A stretch of DNA of 64,000 nt from Scilla litardierei (taxonomy: Eukaryota > Streptophyta > Magnoliopsida > Asparagales > Asparagaceae): contig CM061142.1 of the NCBI GenBank assembly GCA_030789695.1, forward strand, positions 568,283,281 through 568,347,280. The letters are read 5' to 3'. How positions within the stretch are numbered: position 1 is the first letter of the stretch; each line of letters begins with the position of its first letter. The notes below the pieces were generated by a model. That model worked only from the letters and a program-made list of their open reading frames with translations. It did not search any database and was not told the DNA's origin. Made by a program: the position numbers and the translations under genes. Below, piece by piece: positions 53,071-64,000 of this stretch.

Positions 53071-55762
53071 TTCAGGTGCCACAGACCACATAGCAAAGGA
53101 CAGACGGTCCTTCGTGGAGTATCACCGGATACTCAAGGAATGAAGTGGATCAATGTAGGAAACAACACACGTGTTGAAGTGAAAGGCGTTGGGACTCGCA
53201 AGCTTGTCTTGGACAACGGCCGCACTATCCTACTTCATGATGTTCTCTTCATTCCATATATTCAAAGGAATATTAAAATTGTGGTCAATTTATTGGGTCT
53301 TGGTTAATGGTTGGTTCCTTCATGTTTGTAATATGGACCTATTTTTGTAATAATTCCTTTATTGGTTCTGGGTTATGTATTTAAAGGATTCATTGTAATA
53401 AGTACAATGTATGATTTCTCATTTCCTTATGACAAATTCTTTGACTAATGAGTCTAATATAATTTGTTGGCACTCAAGGCTTGGTCATATTGGACCAACG
53501 CGTATGGATAGACTAGCCAAACGTGGCCTTCTATCCAATGTTTCAAAGGTTGAAATGTCGACCTGCGAACATTGCCTTGAAAGGAAATCTTGTCGCAAGC
53601 CGTTTGGAACCGGCACAAGGGCCAAGGTTCCATTACCGCTTATCCATTCGGACATATATGGTCCGATGAATGTCAAGACAAGACGCGGGAAGTCCTATTT
53701 CATCACTTTTAATTGATGATTTCACCCGATTCGGTAATATCTATTTGATATCCCACAAAAGTGAAAGCACTCAACCTGCTTTAAAAACTATATGAGTTTA
53801 GTGGAGAATCAATTAGATCGCAAGATTAAGGTCATGCGAACCGATAGGGGCGGTGAATATCAATCAACAAGTTTAAAGGAACTTTGTGATGAAAAAGGCA
53901 TAGTACATCAAGTAACTATGCCTTATACTCCTCAACAAATTGGTGTTGCAGAAAGGAGGTATAGGACTTTAATGAAAAATGGTCTGTTCAATGATGGCGC
54001 AAGCTAACTTGCCAATCACCTTCTGGGGTGATGCATTATTGACAACCGTTTTCATTTTAAACCGCGTACCCTCGAAATCAGTTAGCTCCACTCCTTATGA
54101 GTTGTGGAACCAAAGGTCTCCTAACTTAAACATTTTACCTTGAGTTTGTGCATTCAACGCACATATTTCCTCCCATAAGTATGGCAAACTTGGGCCATGG
54201 GGAAGGAAATGTATCTTTAAACGATACGCATTAAACTCCAAAGGTTATGTTTTTGTTAGTCAGGAAGACAATGGTGTGCTAATTGAGTTTGAGTCGAGGG
54301 ATGTCACTTTCTTGGAAAACGAGTTTCCAAGACAGGGCGAGATAAGTCAGGACTTTTTCTCTATTTGAGATTTGTGATCAAGAAGGATTACCTCATTCGA
54401 GTGGGAGAATTCTTGGTGAAAACGAAAATACTTTTCAACCTTCACCAATGGATTATACGAATGACGATTATCCTATTCCATACGGGAATAATGATCCAAG
54501 TGGGAGCAATTCTAACAACATTTCAAGTGGGAGTGATATTAGAATTGATCTAAATTCGAGTCAACAAGGACTTGAAGAATCTCAAATATGCCACATCATG
54601 CCCTGCAAAAGACAAATGGATGGAAGCGATGAAGAAGGAATTGAAATCCATAAAAGTTAACCAAGTCTGGGACTTAGTTAACTCACCCAGAGGACATAGA
54701 GCAATTGGGAACAAATGGGTTCTCGAGATCAAGCATAAGGCTGATGGCTCTATAGATAGATATAAAGCGCGCCTTGTCGCGAAAGGTTTTACGCAACAGG
54801 AAGGGATAGACTACAAAGAAAACTTCTCACCTGTTGTGCGTTTTACCTTGATTCGCAATGGTAGCTTGCTTATACCTCGAATTACATCAGATGGATGTAA
54901 AGACTGCCTTTCTCAATGGAGAATTGGACGAGGAGATCTATATGGAACAACCAACAGGGTTTGTAAAAGAAGGAAACAAACATAAGGTTTGTAAACTTCG
55001 TAAGTCCATATATGGTCTTAAATAATCCTCGAGGCAATGGTATATACGATTTCAAGAAGTTGTCTTATCAAATGGATTTTTTCCATGCTTGATGAAGATA
55101 ACTGAGTATATATCAAGAGGATTAAAAGCAAGTATATTATCATGTATCTATATGTAGATAACATTTTAATAGCCAGAAATGACAAGGGCTTTGTAATGAG
55201 TATCAAGGCTTGGCTTTCATCAGTATTTGAGATGAAAGGCATAGGAAAAGCCGCATATATCCTTGGAATTAAGATTTCAAGGAATCGTTCGAAGAAACTT
55301 CTTTCTCTTTCACAGGAGACTTATATAAAGAAGGTCCTAGAACGATTTAATATGCAGGACTGCAAGTCCATTGATATTCATATAAGCATATGCGATAACT
55401 TATATCTGGAATCGTGTCCAAAGAACCAAAAGGAAAAGGAAATTATGGAAAAAGTTCCATATTCCAGTGCAGTTGATAGTCTTATGTACACTATGGTGTG
55501 TACGAGACCGGACATCTGTTTTGCCGTTGGAAATGGTAAGCTGTTACCAATCCAACCCAGGGCAAGAACACTGGAAAGCGGTTAAGAGGATAATGCAGTA
55601 TCTTAAAGGAACTGCAGATTTGCAAAAGACTATGATAAAACCAAGAAGGTAGACATAAGGTACATATCTACGCATGAGACGATAGAGGATCAGCTTACGA
55701 AAGCGATCCCCAGAAATGTGTTTTATAAACACTTATCATCTCAAGGATTGCGTATGGGCTGA
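53071..55762 (+). pseudogene. Cop-2 pol, degenerate
   Basis: Protease DSGAT is present but out of frame with gag. Integrase pieces: WHSRLGHIGPTRMDRL, a frameshift near 53712, RTDRGGEYQS, and PQQIGVAERR with Ile for Asn. RT pieces: KARLVAKGFTQQEGIDYK, several stops and shifts 54830-55110, active site YVDN instead of YVDD. RNase H is mostly deleted: the text jumps at about 55620 from GTAD to the KDYDK region near the end. Stop at 55760-55762 corresponds to the Cop-1 stop. Confidence 0.9.
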
Positions 55763-56798
55763 GTTGTACCAAATATATATTCCCATGTCTAAGAAATGAT
55801 CAAAATTAATAAAAGAATAAGTTCTTTTTCCAACATTGCATATGAATTTCTTAAGAAATGTTTGTGTACATTTTTGAAATCTCAGTTGAATTGTGTGTAT
55901 GTCGGACAGATTAAGGTTGGCTCTCTCACATGAGCAACCGCCTTATCTTATCAGATGGATAAGATAGAGATGAGACTAGTTTAAAGTCAAAATCATTAGA
56001 CGAATGATTTAGAGTCATGACTTTAACAAGATAGTCGAATGAAAGATCTGCATCATATGGATGCTTACAAAAGATCTGAGATCTGTATCACAAGGATAAA
56101 AAGATCTCATTGGATTTTATAATCCTATCTGTCTTATGCAGGATGAGAGTCCGGGAATATTTCCTGAGTAGTAAGGGGACTCAAAAGATAGGCACTGTGG
56201 TGTCTGATCTTTCATCCGTACAACATCATTAAGACATACTCTCCCTGGGAAAGGAGTGATGTTGTAATACGTGTTCATACCACGTATGCATTTCGACCAC
56301 TGAGTTAGTAGCAATAGTGTTTGCTATTATGTGAGACTCAAAGGCCATACGGGTCTTAACTCTTACCCTCAAGGACTCCAATTGGTTCCTTTAGATTTGA
56401 CGAGATGATCGCTATCTTAGCGTGTTACTAATGGGCTATGGTAATTCGGCTCGGCGGGGCACGTTAGAAAAGCGAATCAAGTCAAGATCAAAAGGTTCGC
56501 AAGAAGAGGAAGATTGATTTCATATTCGCATTTGGACTTTAATGATTCAAAGCTGGCCAGCCAATTGTAATCCAGATGGGATTCAATTGTTGAATATAAA
56601 GTACAAGAAAATGTGAAGAAATAATCTAGGGTAAAGCATGCGTTGAACTACTCAACTTTGCACCTTCGAGGTCGTTGTGTATCTCTAACAAGTGCACAAC
56701 AACAGACTCTACGCGCATGACGGTCGCACGGTCTATTTCTCGGTATGATAGATGAAAGAACTAAGGGAAAGACGTTCTCTTACAATCCCCTCAAGTGT
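55763..56798 (+). other. Noncoding tail of Cop-2
   Basis: From about 55893 nearly identical to Cop-1 7355-8274, in contrast to the diverged pol. No gene. Confidence 0.75.
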
Positions 56799-56808
56799 GA
56801 GTGGGAGA
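56799..56808 (+). other. Polypurine tract of Cop-2
   Basis: GAGTGGGAGA before the 3' LTR. Confidence 0.85.
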
Positions 56809-57369
56809 TGTTGGATATGGAAGACGTTTGTACACCCTTGTGGGGGATGTACGAGGGAATACGGACCTCGAACGTCGCGCACACGAAGTCATGTGCAAAG
56901 GGAATCTGTTCCCTTGCGGAGAGGATCTCTGTATGAGCGGGAAAGTCGCATTATATATGCATAAGTGCATGCGACATATGGCTAATAAAGGGGGAATATC
57001 TTAAGCTTATGTTGTACCATGCATATGGTACAACTTAAGCTTATAATGTGCCATGTATCATGGTACACCTTAATTAAGTTGTTCCAAAGGAACAACTTAC
57101 CCTAAAATAACTACCTTGGGGGCTATAAATAAGACCCAAGGGTAGCCATTTTCCTAACACATTTTTGCATGAAATTCATGCATGCATCTTCTTCATAGCG
57201 AAGCTCTGCAGAAATATTTCCTCTCCCTCCATCCAAGTTCTTAATCTAAAAATAGAGATTTAGATTGTGGGATTAGTAGCCTTACTCCGTTCGTGAGTAG
57301 ACTCGATCCGTCGTGGCGAATCCGAAGGCGAAGTTCGTAGACTACCGTGCCGCGTACGCAAGCGTAAGA
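56809..57369 (+). repeat. Cop-2 3' LTR, 49-bp deletion near its end
   Basis: Identical by eye to the 5' LTR up to GCGTAAG (57368). The next 49 bases of the 5' LTR are missing and only the terminal A remains before the TSD. TATA at 57123-57131. Confidence 0.92.
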
Positions 57370-57374
57370 TGTGT
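57370..57374. repeat. Target site duplication TGTGT of Cop-2, right copy
   Basis: Matches 49463-49467. Confidence 0.88.
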
Positions 57375-60349
57375 TTGGTACGGGAGTGGTGTACCGGATT
57401 CTTAAAAAGACAAATAGCACTTTGATTATCAACCATGATAGGACAAGTATCACAATTGACACCATAGTCACTAAGGTGTGTCTCATCCAAAGAACTTGTG
57501 CACAGGCAAGGCCCGTGGCAATATATTCCGCTTCAGTCGTGGACAATGACACCGAATTCTGTTTCTTAGAGAACCAAGAAACTAAGGAATTTCCTAAGAA
57601 ATGGCATGTGCCACTAGTACTTTTCCTGTCGGACTTGCATCCGGTAAAGTCGGCATCACTATATGAGATTAACTCATACGTGCTAGACTTAGGGTAAAGA
57701 AACCCATAATCTTGGGATTGATTGAGATAACGAAATATTCGTTTAACCGCAATCAAGTGTGACTCCTTAGGTCTTGCTTGATATCTAGCACATATACATA
57801 CGGAAAACATGATATCGGGCCTACTAGCGGTTAAGTAAAGTAAGCTACCGATCATACCACGATATAGACGAACATCTACATCTTTTGCGCTTTCATCCTT
57901 GTGTAGATGAGTAGTAGTACTCATGGGAGTCCTTTTGCATGAAGACGATTCCATTCCGAATCGCTTAATAAGCTCCCCTGTGTACTTTGTCTGATGTATG
58001 AAAGTGCCATTCTCCATTTGTCGAATTTGCAATCCAAAGAAGTAGGTGAGCTCTCCCATGTGGCTCATCTCAAACTCATCCTTCATAGACTTGGAAAATT
58101 CTTGACAAAGATTAAAGTTAGTAGAACCGAAAATAATATCATCTACATAAACTTGAATCAAAAGAATGTCATTTTCATAATCTTTAATGAAGAGTGTAGA
58201 ATCAACTTCTCCCATTTTAAAACCTAAATTCAAAAGAAAGGTCTTAAGGTGATCATACCAAGCTCTAGGAGCTTGTCTCAATCCATACAACGCTTTCTTA
58301 AGTTTGAAAACATGGTTTGGAAATTTCTCATGAATAAAACCGGGAGGTTGAGAAACATAGACTTCTTCATTTACAAATCCATTTAAAATGCACTTTTAAT
58401 ATCCATTTGAAATAATTTAAAATTCTTATGGGATGCAAAAGATAAAAGCAACCTAATAGTTTCTAATCTAGCTACGTGGGCAAAGGATTCTTCGAAATCA
58501 ATACCTTCCTCTTGCCGGTAGCCTTGAGCTACTAACCTTGCTTTGTTCTGTGTGATTACCTCGTTTTCATCCGCCTTGTTCTTGAAGATCCATTTGGTCC
58601 CAATAGCTTGTTGACCACTTGGAAGAGGTACAAGTTCCCAAACTTCGTTTCTCTCAAATTGCGCTAGTTATTCTTCCATTGCCACTATCCAAGAGCTATC
58701 CTCACAAGCTTCTTGAATGTTCTTTGGCTCATTGGTAGAGACTACTGCGCAATGGGAGAATTCTTCAATTCTTGATCTCGTTCGAACACCCACACCAATA
58801 TCTCCAATAATTTGGTTATGGGGATGGTTGCGAACGGTTGGATAAGCTTTGGGTAAATCTGGATCACTAGGAACAACTTCAACAACTTCGTTAGAAGGGT
58901 TAGTCTCAACAATATTATCATTAATCTTAACATTATTAAGAGAGTCACAAAGAATCTCTACATTATCATCATCAACATGAGGAAAGTAAAAAATCTTCAT
59001 AAAAAGATACGTGAAGTGATTCCTCAATCGTTGAAGAAGTTTTGTTGTATATCCGGTAGGCTTTCCTACGTGTGGAATATCCAACAAAAATTCCTTCATC
59101 GGATCTTGGCTCAAATTTGTCTAAATTACCAAAGGTGTTCTTTATAAAACATTTTGAACCAAAGACAAGAAAATATTTCACTTGAGGCTTTTTATCATAA
59201 AACAACTCAAAACAAGTTTTGTTTATTCGGGGTCTCACTAGGATCCTATTGAGCACATAACATGTCGTGTGCACCGCTTCTGCCCAAAATTGTAGTCCTA
59301 AATGACTATCGTGGAGCATAGTGCGAGCACACTCAATAAGAGTCATATTCTTTCTTTCTACAATACAATTTTGTGGTGGTGCACGAGGAAAGGAAAAGTT
59401 ATGAGTTATCCCGGAGTCATCACAAAACTTAGTAAAAGACTCATTCTCAAATTCTCCTCCATGATCTCTACGAATAGTGATAATGATGGATCCTAAAAGA
59501 TTCTGAATCTTCTTTGCAAATTTGGTAAACTCTTCATGAGCTTCATTCTTATTAGTTAAGAATGAAACCCAAGTAAATCTAGAAAAGTCGTCAACGACAA
59601 CTAGTCCATAATGAGCATTACCTAAAGAAGCGGTTCTAGTTGGCCCAAATAAATCTAGATGTAGAAGTTCCAAGGGGCCTCTTAGAAGTAATCCCTTCTT
59701 TAAGCTTAAATGAAGAATTACTTAGTTTACCTCTTTGACAAGAATCACAAAAGTTTTTCTTGTTAAAAACAATCTTAGGAAAACCTTTGACTAGATCATG
59801 CTTAGCTAACTTATATAAGTGCTTGAAGTGAACATGACCAAAACGGCGATGCCATAATAGTTGGTCACTTGTGTTAGCAACTAAGCAATGTTCTACCGTT
59901 TTAGACAAGCTTAAATAATAAATATTTTTACGCCTAATACCGGAAAATAAAACATTTGAATCACAATCAACAATAGTACGCAATCCTTCTCCGAAGTTAA
60001 CCTTGTAACCTTTGTCACAAAGTTGACTTATGGAAATGAGGTTGTGACATAAACCACTAACAAGATAAACATTAGTAATTAGGGGTTTGGAAGGATTACT
60101 AACGATACCTACTCCAATAATGGTTCCCTTTTGATTACCTCCAAAAGTGACCGTTGCACCATCTTTGATGATAATTACTTCGGAGAGCAATGAGGGATCT
60201 CCCGTCATGTGTTTGGAGCAATCGCTATCAAGAATCCATCCTTTCCATTTAGAGCTAATAAGACTTTTATTGCTCTTCTTCTTTCTCTTGGGTACCTATA
60301 TAAAATACCATAAGCTTATGGTACCCAATGTTTGTTGGGTCCAAGGGGA
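57370..60349 (-). pseudogene. Sire-1 pol: protease, integrase, RT, most of RNase H
   Basis: In element sense: protease WILDSDCSKHMTGD with Gly replaced by Asp in the DSG triad (60229-60221); integrase zinc finger (HRRFGH...CDSCQRGK); a frameshift near 59660; integrase core with DHGGEFEN and IVERKN; a frameshift near 59000-59110; linker with a stop near 58668; RT with QMDIKSAF, a shift near 58390, LYGLRQAPRAWY and YVDDIIFG; RNase H YSDADF and STTEAEY; a shift near 57480; NQSAICLF and HHSRTKHI up to the Cop-2 insertion. At least four frameshifts or stops. Confidence 0.9.
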
Positions 60350-62686
60350 TTAGCCCTTTGGAAGCCAAGTCCAAGTGGACTTCCGCTTCCCAACATAGTT
60401 ACTATTTCTAATTACATCATGAAAGTAGGAATCAACATAAGCATTCCTAACATTTAGACTAGTGTTCTTAGGACCCCAAATAGTGTACATCTTGGGAGTC
60501 CTATTCCTAGTTGCATGCATATGAGTTGGATTTCTATGTGGTGCATGCTTGTTAGGAACATGATTTCTAGCATAGATATGAGGTGGAGGATATGCATTGT
60601 ACATTCTAGAATGATATGTATTCTTGGGAACATGCATATTATATGAAGCATAATGATCATGCATGACATGTGGAGGATGAGCATACATGAAGGAATGATG
60701 CGTATGAGCATACGGGTGTGTGGGAGCACGTACATGAGTACTTCTCATGTGTGGTTGTGTATGTGTCCGTGGGTGCGGAGCATAAAATGTGTCATGATTA
60801 TCCACTTGTGAAGTAGGATGTTTCCTACGTGGATGAGTATTAGTGTACATATAAGCATGGCCTTGCTTTTGGTTTCCACCCTTAGTGGGTTTCTTGCCAA
60901 AAGGAAGAGAAGGTGATGTGGTGACATTCTTGGTAGGATTGCTACCAATAGTGTCTTTGACACCACTTGTGGATGCACCAGAGGAAGGCCTCACAAAATC
61001 TATATTGACACCACTATAGGAGGTGCGATCATTAGATGCATTCGCTTTTACAAATCCAAGGCCAACACGATGTGTGGCCGGAAATTGATTTGCAAGCAAA
61101 TCATCCAATTGTCCTTGTCCCTTATTGAATCTCACAATACGGGAGGACATGAGCTCATATTTATCCTTTAAAGAAGAAATGTTGGTATCAAAAGTGGACA
61201 CCCGTGCTTTGAGCTCGTGCACTTGGGTTTTAAGAGAATCATTCTCTAAACCCAATTGTGTGTGACGTGTAACTAGATCATTATTATCCATGGGATGTGT
61301 TTGATCTAGTTGAGATTTGAGGGAATTCACCTCATCTCTCAATGTGACATTTTGAGAAGCTAAGTTTGCTTTCTCAAGGGTTAAAGTATCAACAATGGTG
61401 TCATTGTTGATAATGCATGGAATGGATGACTTGCTAACTTTTGATTTCTTTAAGCTAGTGTATCTAAGCATTAAAGATTGGTATTTAGCAAATAGTTCTT
61501 CATTAGCTATACGAAGTTCATCCATTATTACCTCGATGTTATCCGTATCGGAATCACTCTCATCCGAGAGTGGGTCTTCAAGTGCCATGAAACACATGTG
61601 GGCGCTCTCATCATTCTCATCATCGGAATCGCTTGATGAGTCATCACTTGAGTCATCAAAGGTACCGACGAGTCCTTTCTTCTTGTCTTTCTTGTTCTCG
61701 TTGGACTTGTGGTACTTTGGTGCCTTCCACTTTTCTTTGTTGTTTAGCATTGGGCAATCCCTCTTGATGTGCCCTGGCTTATTACACTTATAACAAAGAG
61801 AGAAAGTAGCATTAATAGACTCAAAACGTTTGTTGGAGGGAAATTTACCTTTGCGGAAGAAGCGTTGAAACTTCTTCGCCATTTGGGCCATTTCACCCAA
61901 ATTCATCTCGTTCTCGGATTCATCACTTTCAGAGGATGACGAATTGGCGTTGAACGCCAAAGCTTTCTTCTTGGCCTCCGAGGGATTCATCATGGCTCGA
62001 ATCTTCAATCGGTTATCCCGTCTTACTTCGTAAGACATAAGAGTCCCGATGAGATTCACCACGGTGTAGTTCTTCAAGTCATTGACCACCTCAATGGCGA
62101 TTGCTCGTCTTTCCCATTTGGAGGTCATCCCCATGATAATCTTCCTTACCTTTTCAGGTTCGGTGTAGATTTGGCCAAGAGCTTCCAATTCGTTTGTGAT
62201 GTCGGTAAAGCGTCTGTACATCGACGCAATGCTCTCATTTTCCTGCATGTGAAACAAGTCGAAGTTTTGCACGGCAACATATAACTTTGAAAGCTTTACC
62301 TTATTTGTTCCCTCGTGGGTAACGATGAGATGGTTCCAAATTTGATATGCACTCTTACATGTGCATATCTTGTTGAACTCATTCGGGTCAAATGCACAAT
62401 GAAGAGCGTTCATTGCTTTAGCGTTGTTGACTTCGGCGGATTTCTCGGAAGTCGTCCATTTTTTGAAATCATCTTCGGAGGGCTCAACGTACTCCTTGTG
62501 GAGAGTTCTCCAAAGAGAAGCACTCCTAAGGAATGTCTCCATCCTACACTTCCAATAACCAAATTTAGTACCATTGAAACGTGGAGGACGTACCGTAGAT
62601 TGACCTTCGAAAAGTGTGGACGCTCCATCACGGTCGTGATTGTTGTACGTAGGCGTCGGAGGAACGTTGTTGTTGTTGGATGCCAT
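60350..62686 (-). CDS. Sire-1 gag
   Basis: I start at ATG 62686 (MASNNNNVPP); a TTG-initiated extension to 62713 would overlap the PBS and is rejected. 778 residues, open throughout. UBN2-type gag core about 45-230 (RFNGTKFGYWKCRMETFL, ENESIASMYRRFTDI, RKIIMGM), CCHC CYKCNKPGHIKRDC at 298-311, a Lys-rich then Ser/Asp-rich stretch about 320-370, coiled-coil-like region about 390-510, and a His/Pro/Tyr-rich C-terminus. Size and layout fit Sirevirus gag. The TAA at 60350-60352 is followed by another frame resembling the usual gag-pol linker, so a one-base shift or recoding site may lie here. Confidence 0.88.
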   Translation of the reverse strand: MASNNNNVPPTPTYNNHDRDGASTLFEGQSTVRPPRFNGTKFGYWKCRMETFLRSASLWRTLHKEYVEPSEDDFKKWTTSEKSAEVNNAKAMNALHCAFDPNEFNKICTCKSAYQIWNHLIVTHEGTNKVKLSKLYVAVQNFDLFHMQENESIASMYRRFTDITNELEALGQIYTEPEKVRKIIMGMTSKWERRAIAIEVVNDLKNYTVVNLIGTLMSYEVRRDNRLKIRAMMNPSEAKKKALAFNANSSSSESDESENEMNLGEMAQMAKKFQRFFRKGKFPSNKRFESINATFSLCYKCNKPGHIKRDCPMLNNKEKWKAPKYHKSNENKKDKKKGLVGTFDDSSDDSSSDSDDENDESAHMCFMALEDPLSDESDSDTDNIEVIMDELRIANEELFAKYQSLMLRYTSLKKSKVSKSSIPCIINNDTIVDTLTLEKANLASQNVTLRDEVNSLKSQLDQTHPMDNNDLVTRHTQLGLENDSLKTQVHELKARVSTFDTNISSLKDKYELMSSRIVRFNKGQGQLDDLLANQFPATHRVGLGFVKANASNDRTSYSGVNIDFVRPSSGASTSGVKDTIGSNPTKNVTTSPSLPFGKKPTKGGNQKQGHAYMYTNTHPRRKHPTSQVDNHDTFYAPHPRTHTQPHMRSTHVRAPTHPYAHTHHSFMYAHPPHVMHDHYASYNMHVPKNTYHSRMYNAYPPPHIYARNHVPNKHAPHRNPTHMHATRNRTPKMYTIWGPKNTSLNVRNAYVDSYFHDVIRNSNYVGKRKSTWTWLPKG

Positions 62687-62700
62687 AGATAAAACCTTGC

Positions 62701-62712
62701 GCTTTGATACCA
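62701..62712 (-). other. Primer binding site of Sire-1
   Basis: On the minus strand TGGTATCAAAGC, one mismatch from the tRNA-Met PBS, two bases inside the 5' LTR. Confidence 0.85.
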
Positions 62713-62714
62713 AT

Positions 62715-64000
62715 TATAAGGACCCTATGTATGGGGAAAACACTAGAAGGGGGGTTGAATAGTGTTTATACAAATTTAAAAGGAATTTACGCCAAATAAA
62801 ATGCAATCCAACAAATAGTGCGGAATAGAAAAACAACCCAAAGGGAAACACACGCAAACGCAGATATGTTTCAAGGGTTCAGATTACCCAAGTCAACTCC
62901 CGACTTGTTCCCGGTAATCCTACGTCCCTACCACCCGGATACCACCGGATACTCAAGTTAGAACCCTAACTTGAGGGTTCCTTAAAACCCACTTGTAGCA
63001 ACCCTACAAGTGCAATCGAATACAATCGATGTCCTTGACTCCCACAACCAGGGAGCAAGCAAAAACCACTCTCACAACCGAGAGCACAATTCAAATAAAG
63101 AAGTTATGAAATCTGAAAGCAACACTTACAATCACCTATGCCTTGAAGTAGAACTTGAAGGAGAAGTGTGATGTGTGTTGAAGAACTCTCTTGGAAGAGA
63201 GGAGAAAAGCCCTTTCTCTTGACTGCACCAAATACCTAGAAGATCAATCTTTGGTTTTAGGTTGGAGAGCAAGAGAACAAGATTTGGAAATACTTAGGGC
63301 TTTGGATTTGAAAGCTTTTAATCTTTGGAAATGAAAGCTTGAAGGATTTTGCAATGAATGAGTAACCTTCCAATGGAACAGTAGAAGCTATATTTATAGC
63401 TTTCTCAAATCCACAAAACAGTTTAGCCAAAAACCCAATCGAAATCCGTGAGAAAAATCTCAACGGATATAATCTGAACTCGCGACAGTCGACTGTTGAA
63501 CAAACCACAGTCGACTGTTGCACAGTCAGCAAGGGTAGGTGAGAATTCATAACGGTAACTTACCACGTGGACAGCCGACTGATGAAGCCAAGACAGTCGT
63601 CTGTAAAACTAGCAGGCGACTGTACATTCTTCGACAGACGACTGGCCGAGAGAAGAGTAAGTTAGATAAAATACTGGAAATGTCACAAGATACAGGACAG
63701 ACGACTGATGCAAGGAACACAGTCGACTGTCAATCAGAACAGGCGACTGTATATCCTTAAACAGATGACTGTCACAGACAGGAGAAATTTTCATAGAGCT
63801 GAGTCAAAGAATAGACTTACAGACAGGCGATTGTTGCAGCATAGACAGTCGACTAATCTAATAGACAGTCAACTGTATATACAGCATAAGTCGAATGGCC
63901 GTAGAAATCGGATCAAACAGAGTTTGGGCAAAGAGAGACAGGCGACTGATGAACCATTCACAGTCGACTGTCACTAAGACAGGCACCTGATAAACGTTCA
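62715..64000 (-). repeat. Sire-1 5' LTR, partial (cut by window edge)
   Basis: Matches 44185-45478 with about 2.7% differences, including the terminal dinucleotide (TA for TG on the plus strand). TATA 63391-63398; ACAGTCGACTGT array from 63485 onward. Confidence 0.9.

Larger units (their letters stand above)
49468..57369 (+). mobile_element. Cop-2, recently inserted Copia element with ruined pol
   Basis: Same family as Cop-1. 5' LTR 610 bp; 3' LTR 561 bp, lacking 49 bp near its end but otherwise identical by eye. TSD TGTGT (49463-49467 and 57370-57374). Gag is intact. Pol has several frameshifts, an altered RT active site and a deletion of about 350 bp in RNase H. Identical LTRs mean it moved very recently, which its own pol could not have done. 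Confidence 0.93.
44185..64000 (-). mobile_element. Sire-1, Sirevirus-like Copia element with env-like ORF, minus strand (runs off the right edge)
   Basis: 3' LTR 44185-46002 on the left; 5' LTR from 62715 to beyond 64000. In element sense: PBS, gag, broken pol, env-like ORF, PPT. Copia order and a large gag with CCHC, acidic and coiled segments fit the Sirevirus/Maximus lineage. About 34 differences over the first 1,290 LTR bases (2.7%). Cop-2 is nested in its RNase H. Confidence 0.88.

Noticed and set aside
62687..62713. N-terminal extension of Sire-1 gag
   Set aside because: It would start at TTG and overlap the primer binding site. The ATG at 62686 is the natural start.

Overview
This 64 kb window is nuclear DNA from a flowering plant. 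It consists entirely of nested LTR retrotransposons. I found no host gene, tRNA, rRNA, CRISPR array or prokaryotic signal. Plant assignment rests on Ty1/Copia and chromodomain Ty3/Gypsy elements with plant-type gag, a Sirevirus-like element with an env-like third ORF, a tRNA-Met primer site in the Copia family, and GT-AG introns. The names below are mine: Gy-A to Gy-E (Gypsy), Cop-1 and Cop-2 (one Copia family), Sire-1.

Layout. Gy-D (+) enters from the left (1-18) and resumes at 38091, ending with its 3' LTR at 42038. Gy-C (-, 24-38085, TSD GGCGA) sits in the Gy-D integrase. The left LTR of Gy-C is split twice: by Cop-1 (+, 733-8879, TSD GTTTA) and by Gy-A (+, 10522-30947, TSD GAAAT). Gy-B (-, about 13827-23126), with long LTRs and no coding capacity, sits inside Gy-A at the gag start. 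Right of Gy-D is a fragment of an older Gypsy, Gy-E (-, 42039-44184, gag remnant plus LTR). Gy-E is cut at 44185 by Sire-1 (-, 44185 to beyond 64000). Cop-2 (+, 49468-57369) lies inside the RNase H region of Sire-1.

Hand-counted LTR divergences follow the nesting order: Sire-1 about 2.7%, Gy-C about 2.3%, Gy-A about 1.0%, Gy-B about 0.6%, Cop-1 2 differences in 605 bp, Cop-2 none seen. At a grass rate of 1.3e-8 per site per year this spans roughly 1 Myr to the very recent past. No element has an unbroken gag-pol. Cop-1 is one stop codon away. Gy-A, Gy-C, Gy-D and Sire-1 carry several breaks. Cop-2 moved recently although its pol is ruined, so it was probably mobilised in trans.

Most interesting signals: (1) in the leader part of the Gypsy LTRs, a hairpin whose 3' arm contains the ATG of a short acidic ORF, seen in four diverged LTR families with compensatory arm changes and, with a broken ORF, in the non-autonomous Gy-B; (2) two GT-AG introns at identical positions and phases in Gy-A and Gy-C, one between gag and protease and one inside integrase; (3) a chain of other conserved stem-loops in the same LTR region; (4) covarying hairpins after the PBS and before gag in the Copia family; (5) arrays of palindromic motifs upstream of TATA boxes in unrelated families, one repeated in front of the env-like ORF of Sire-1.
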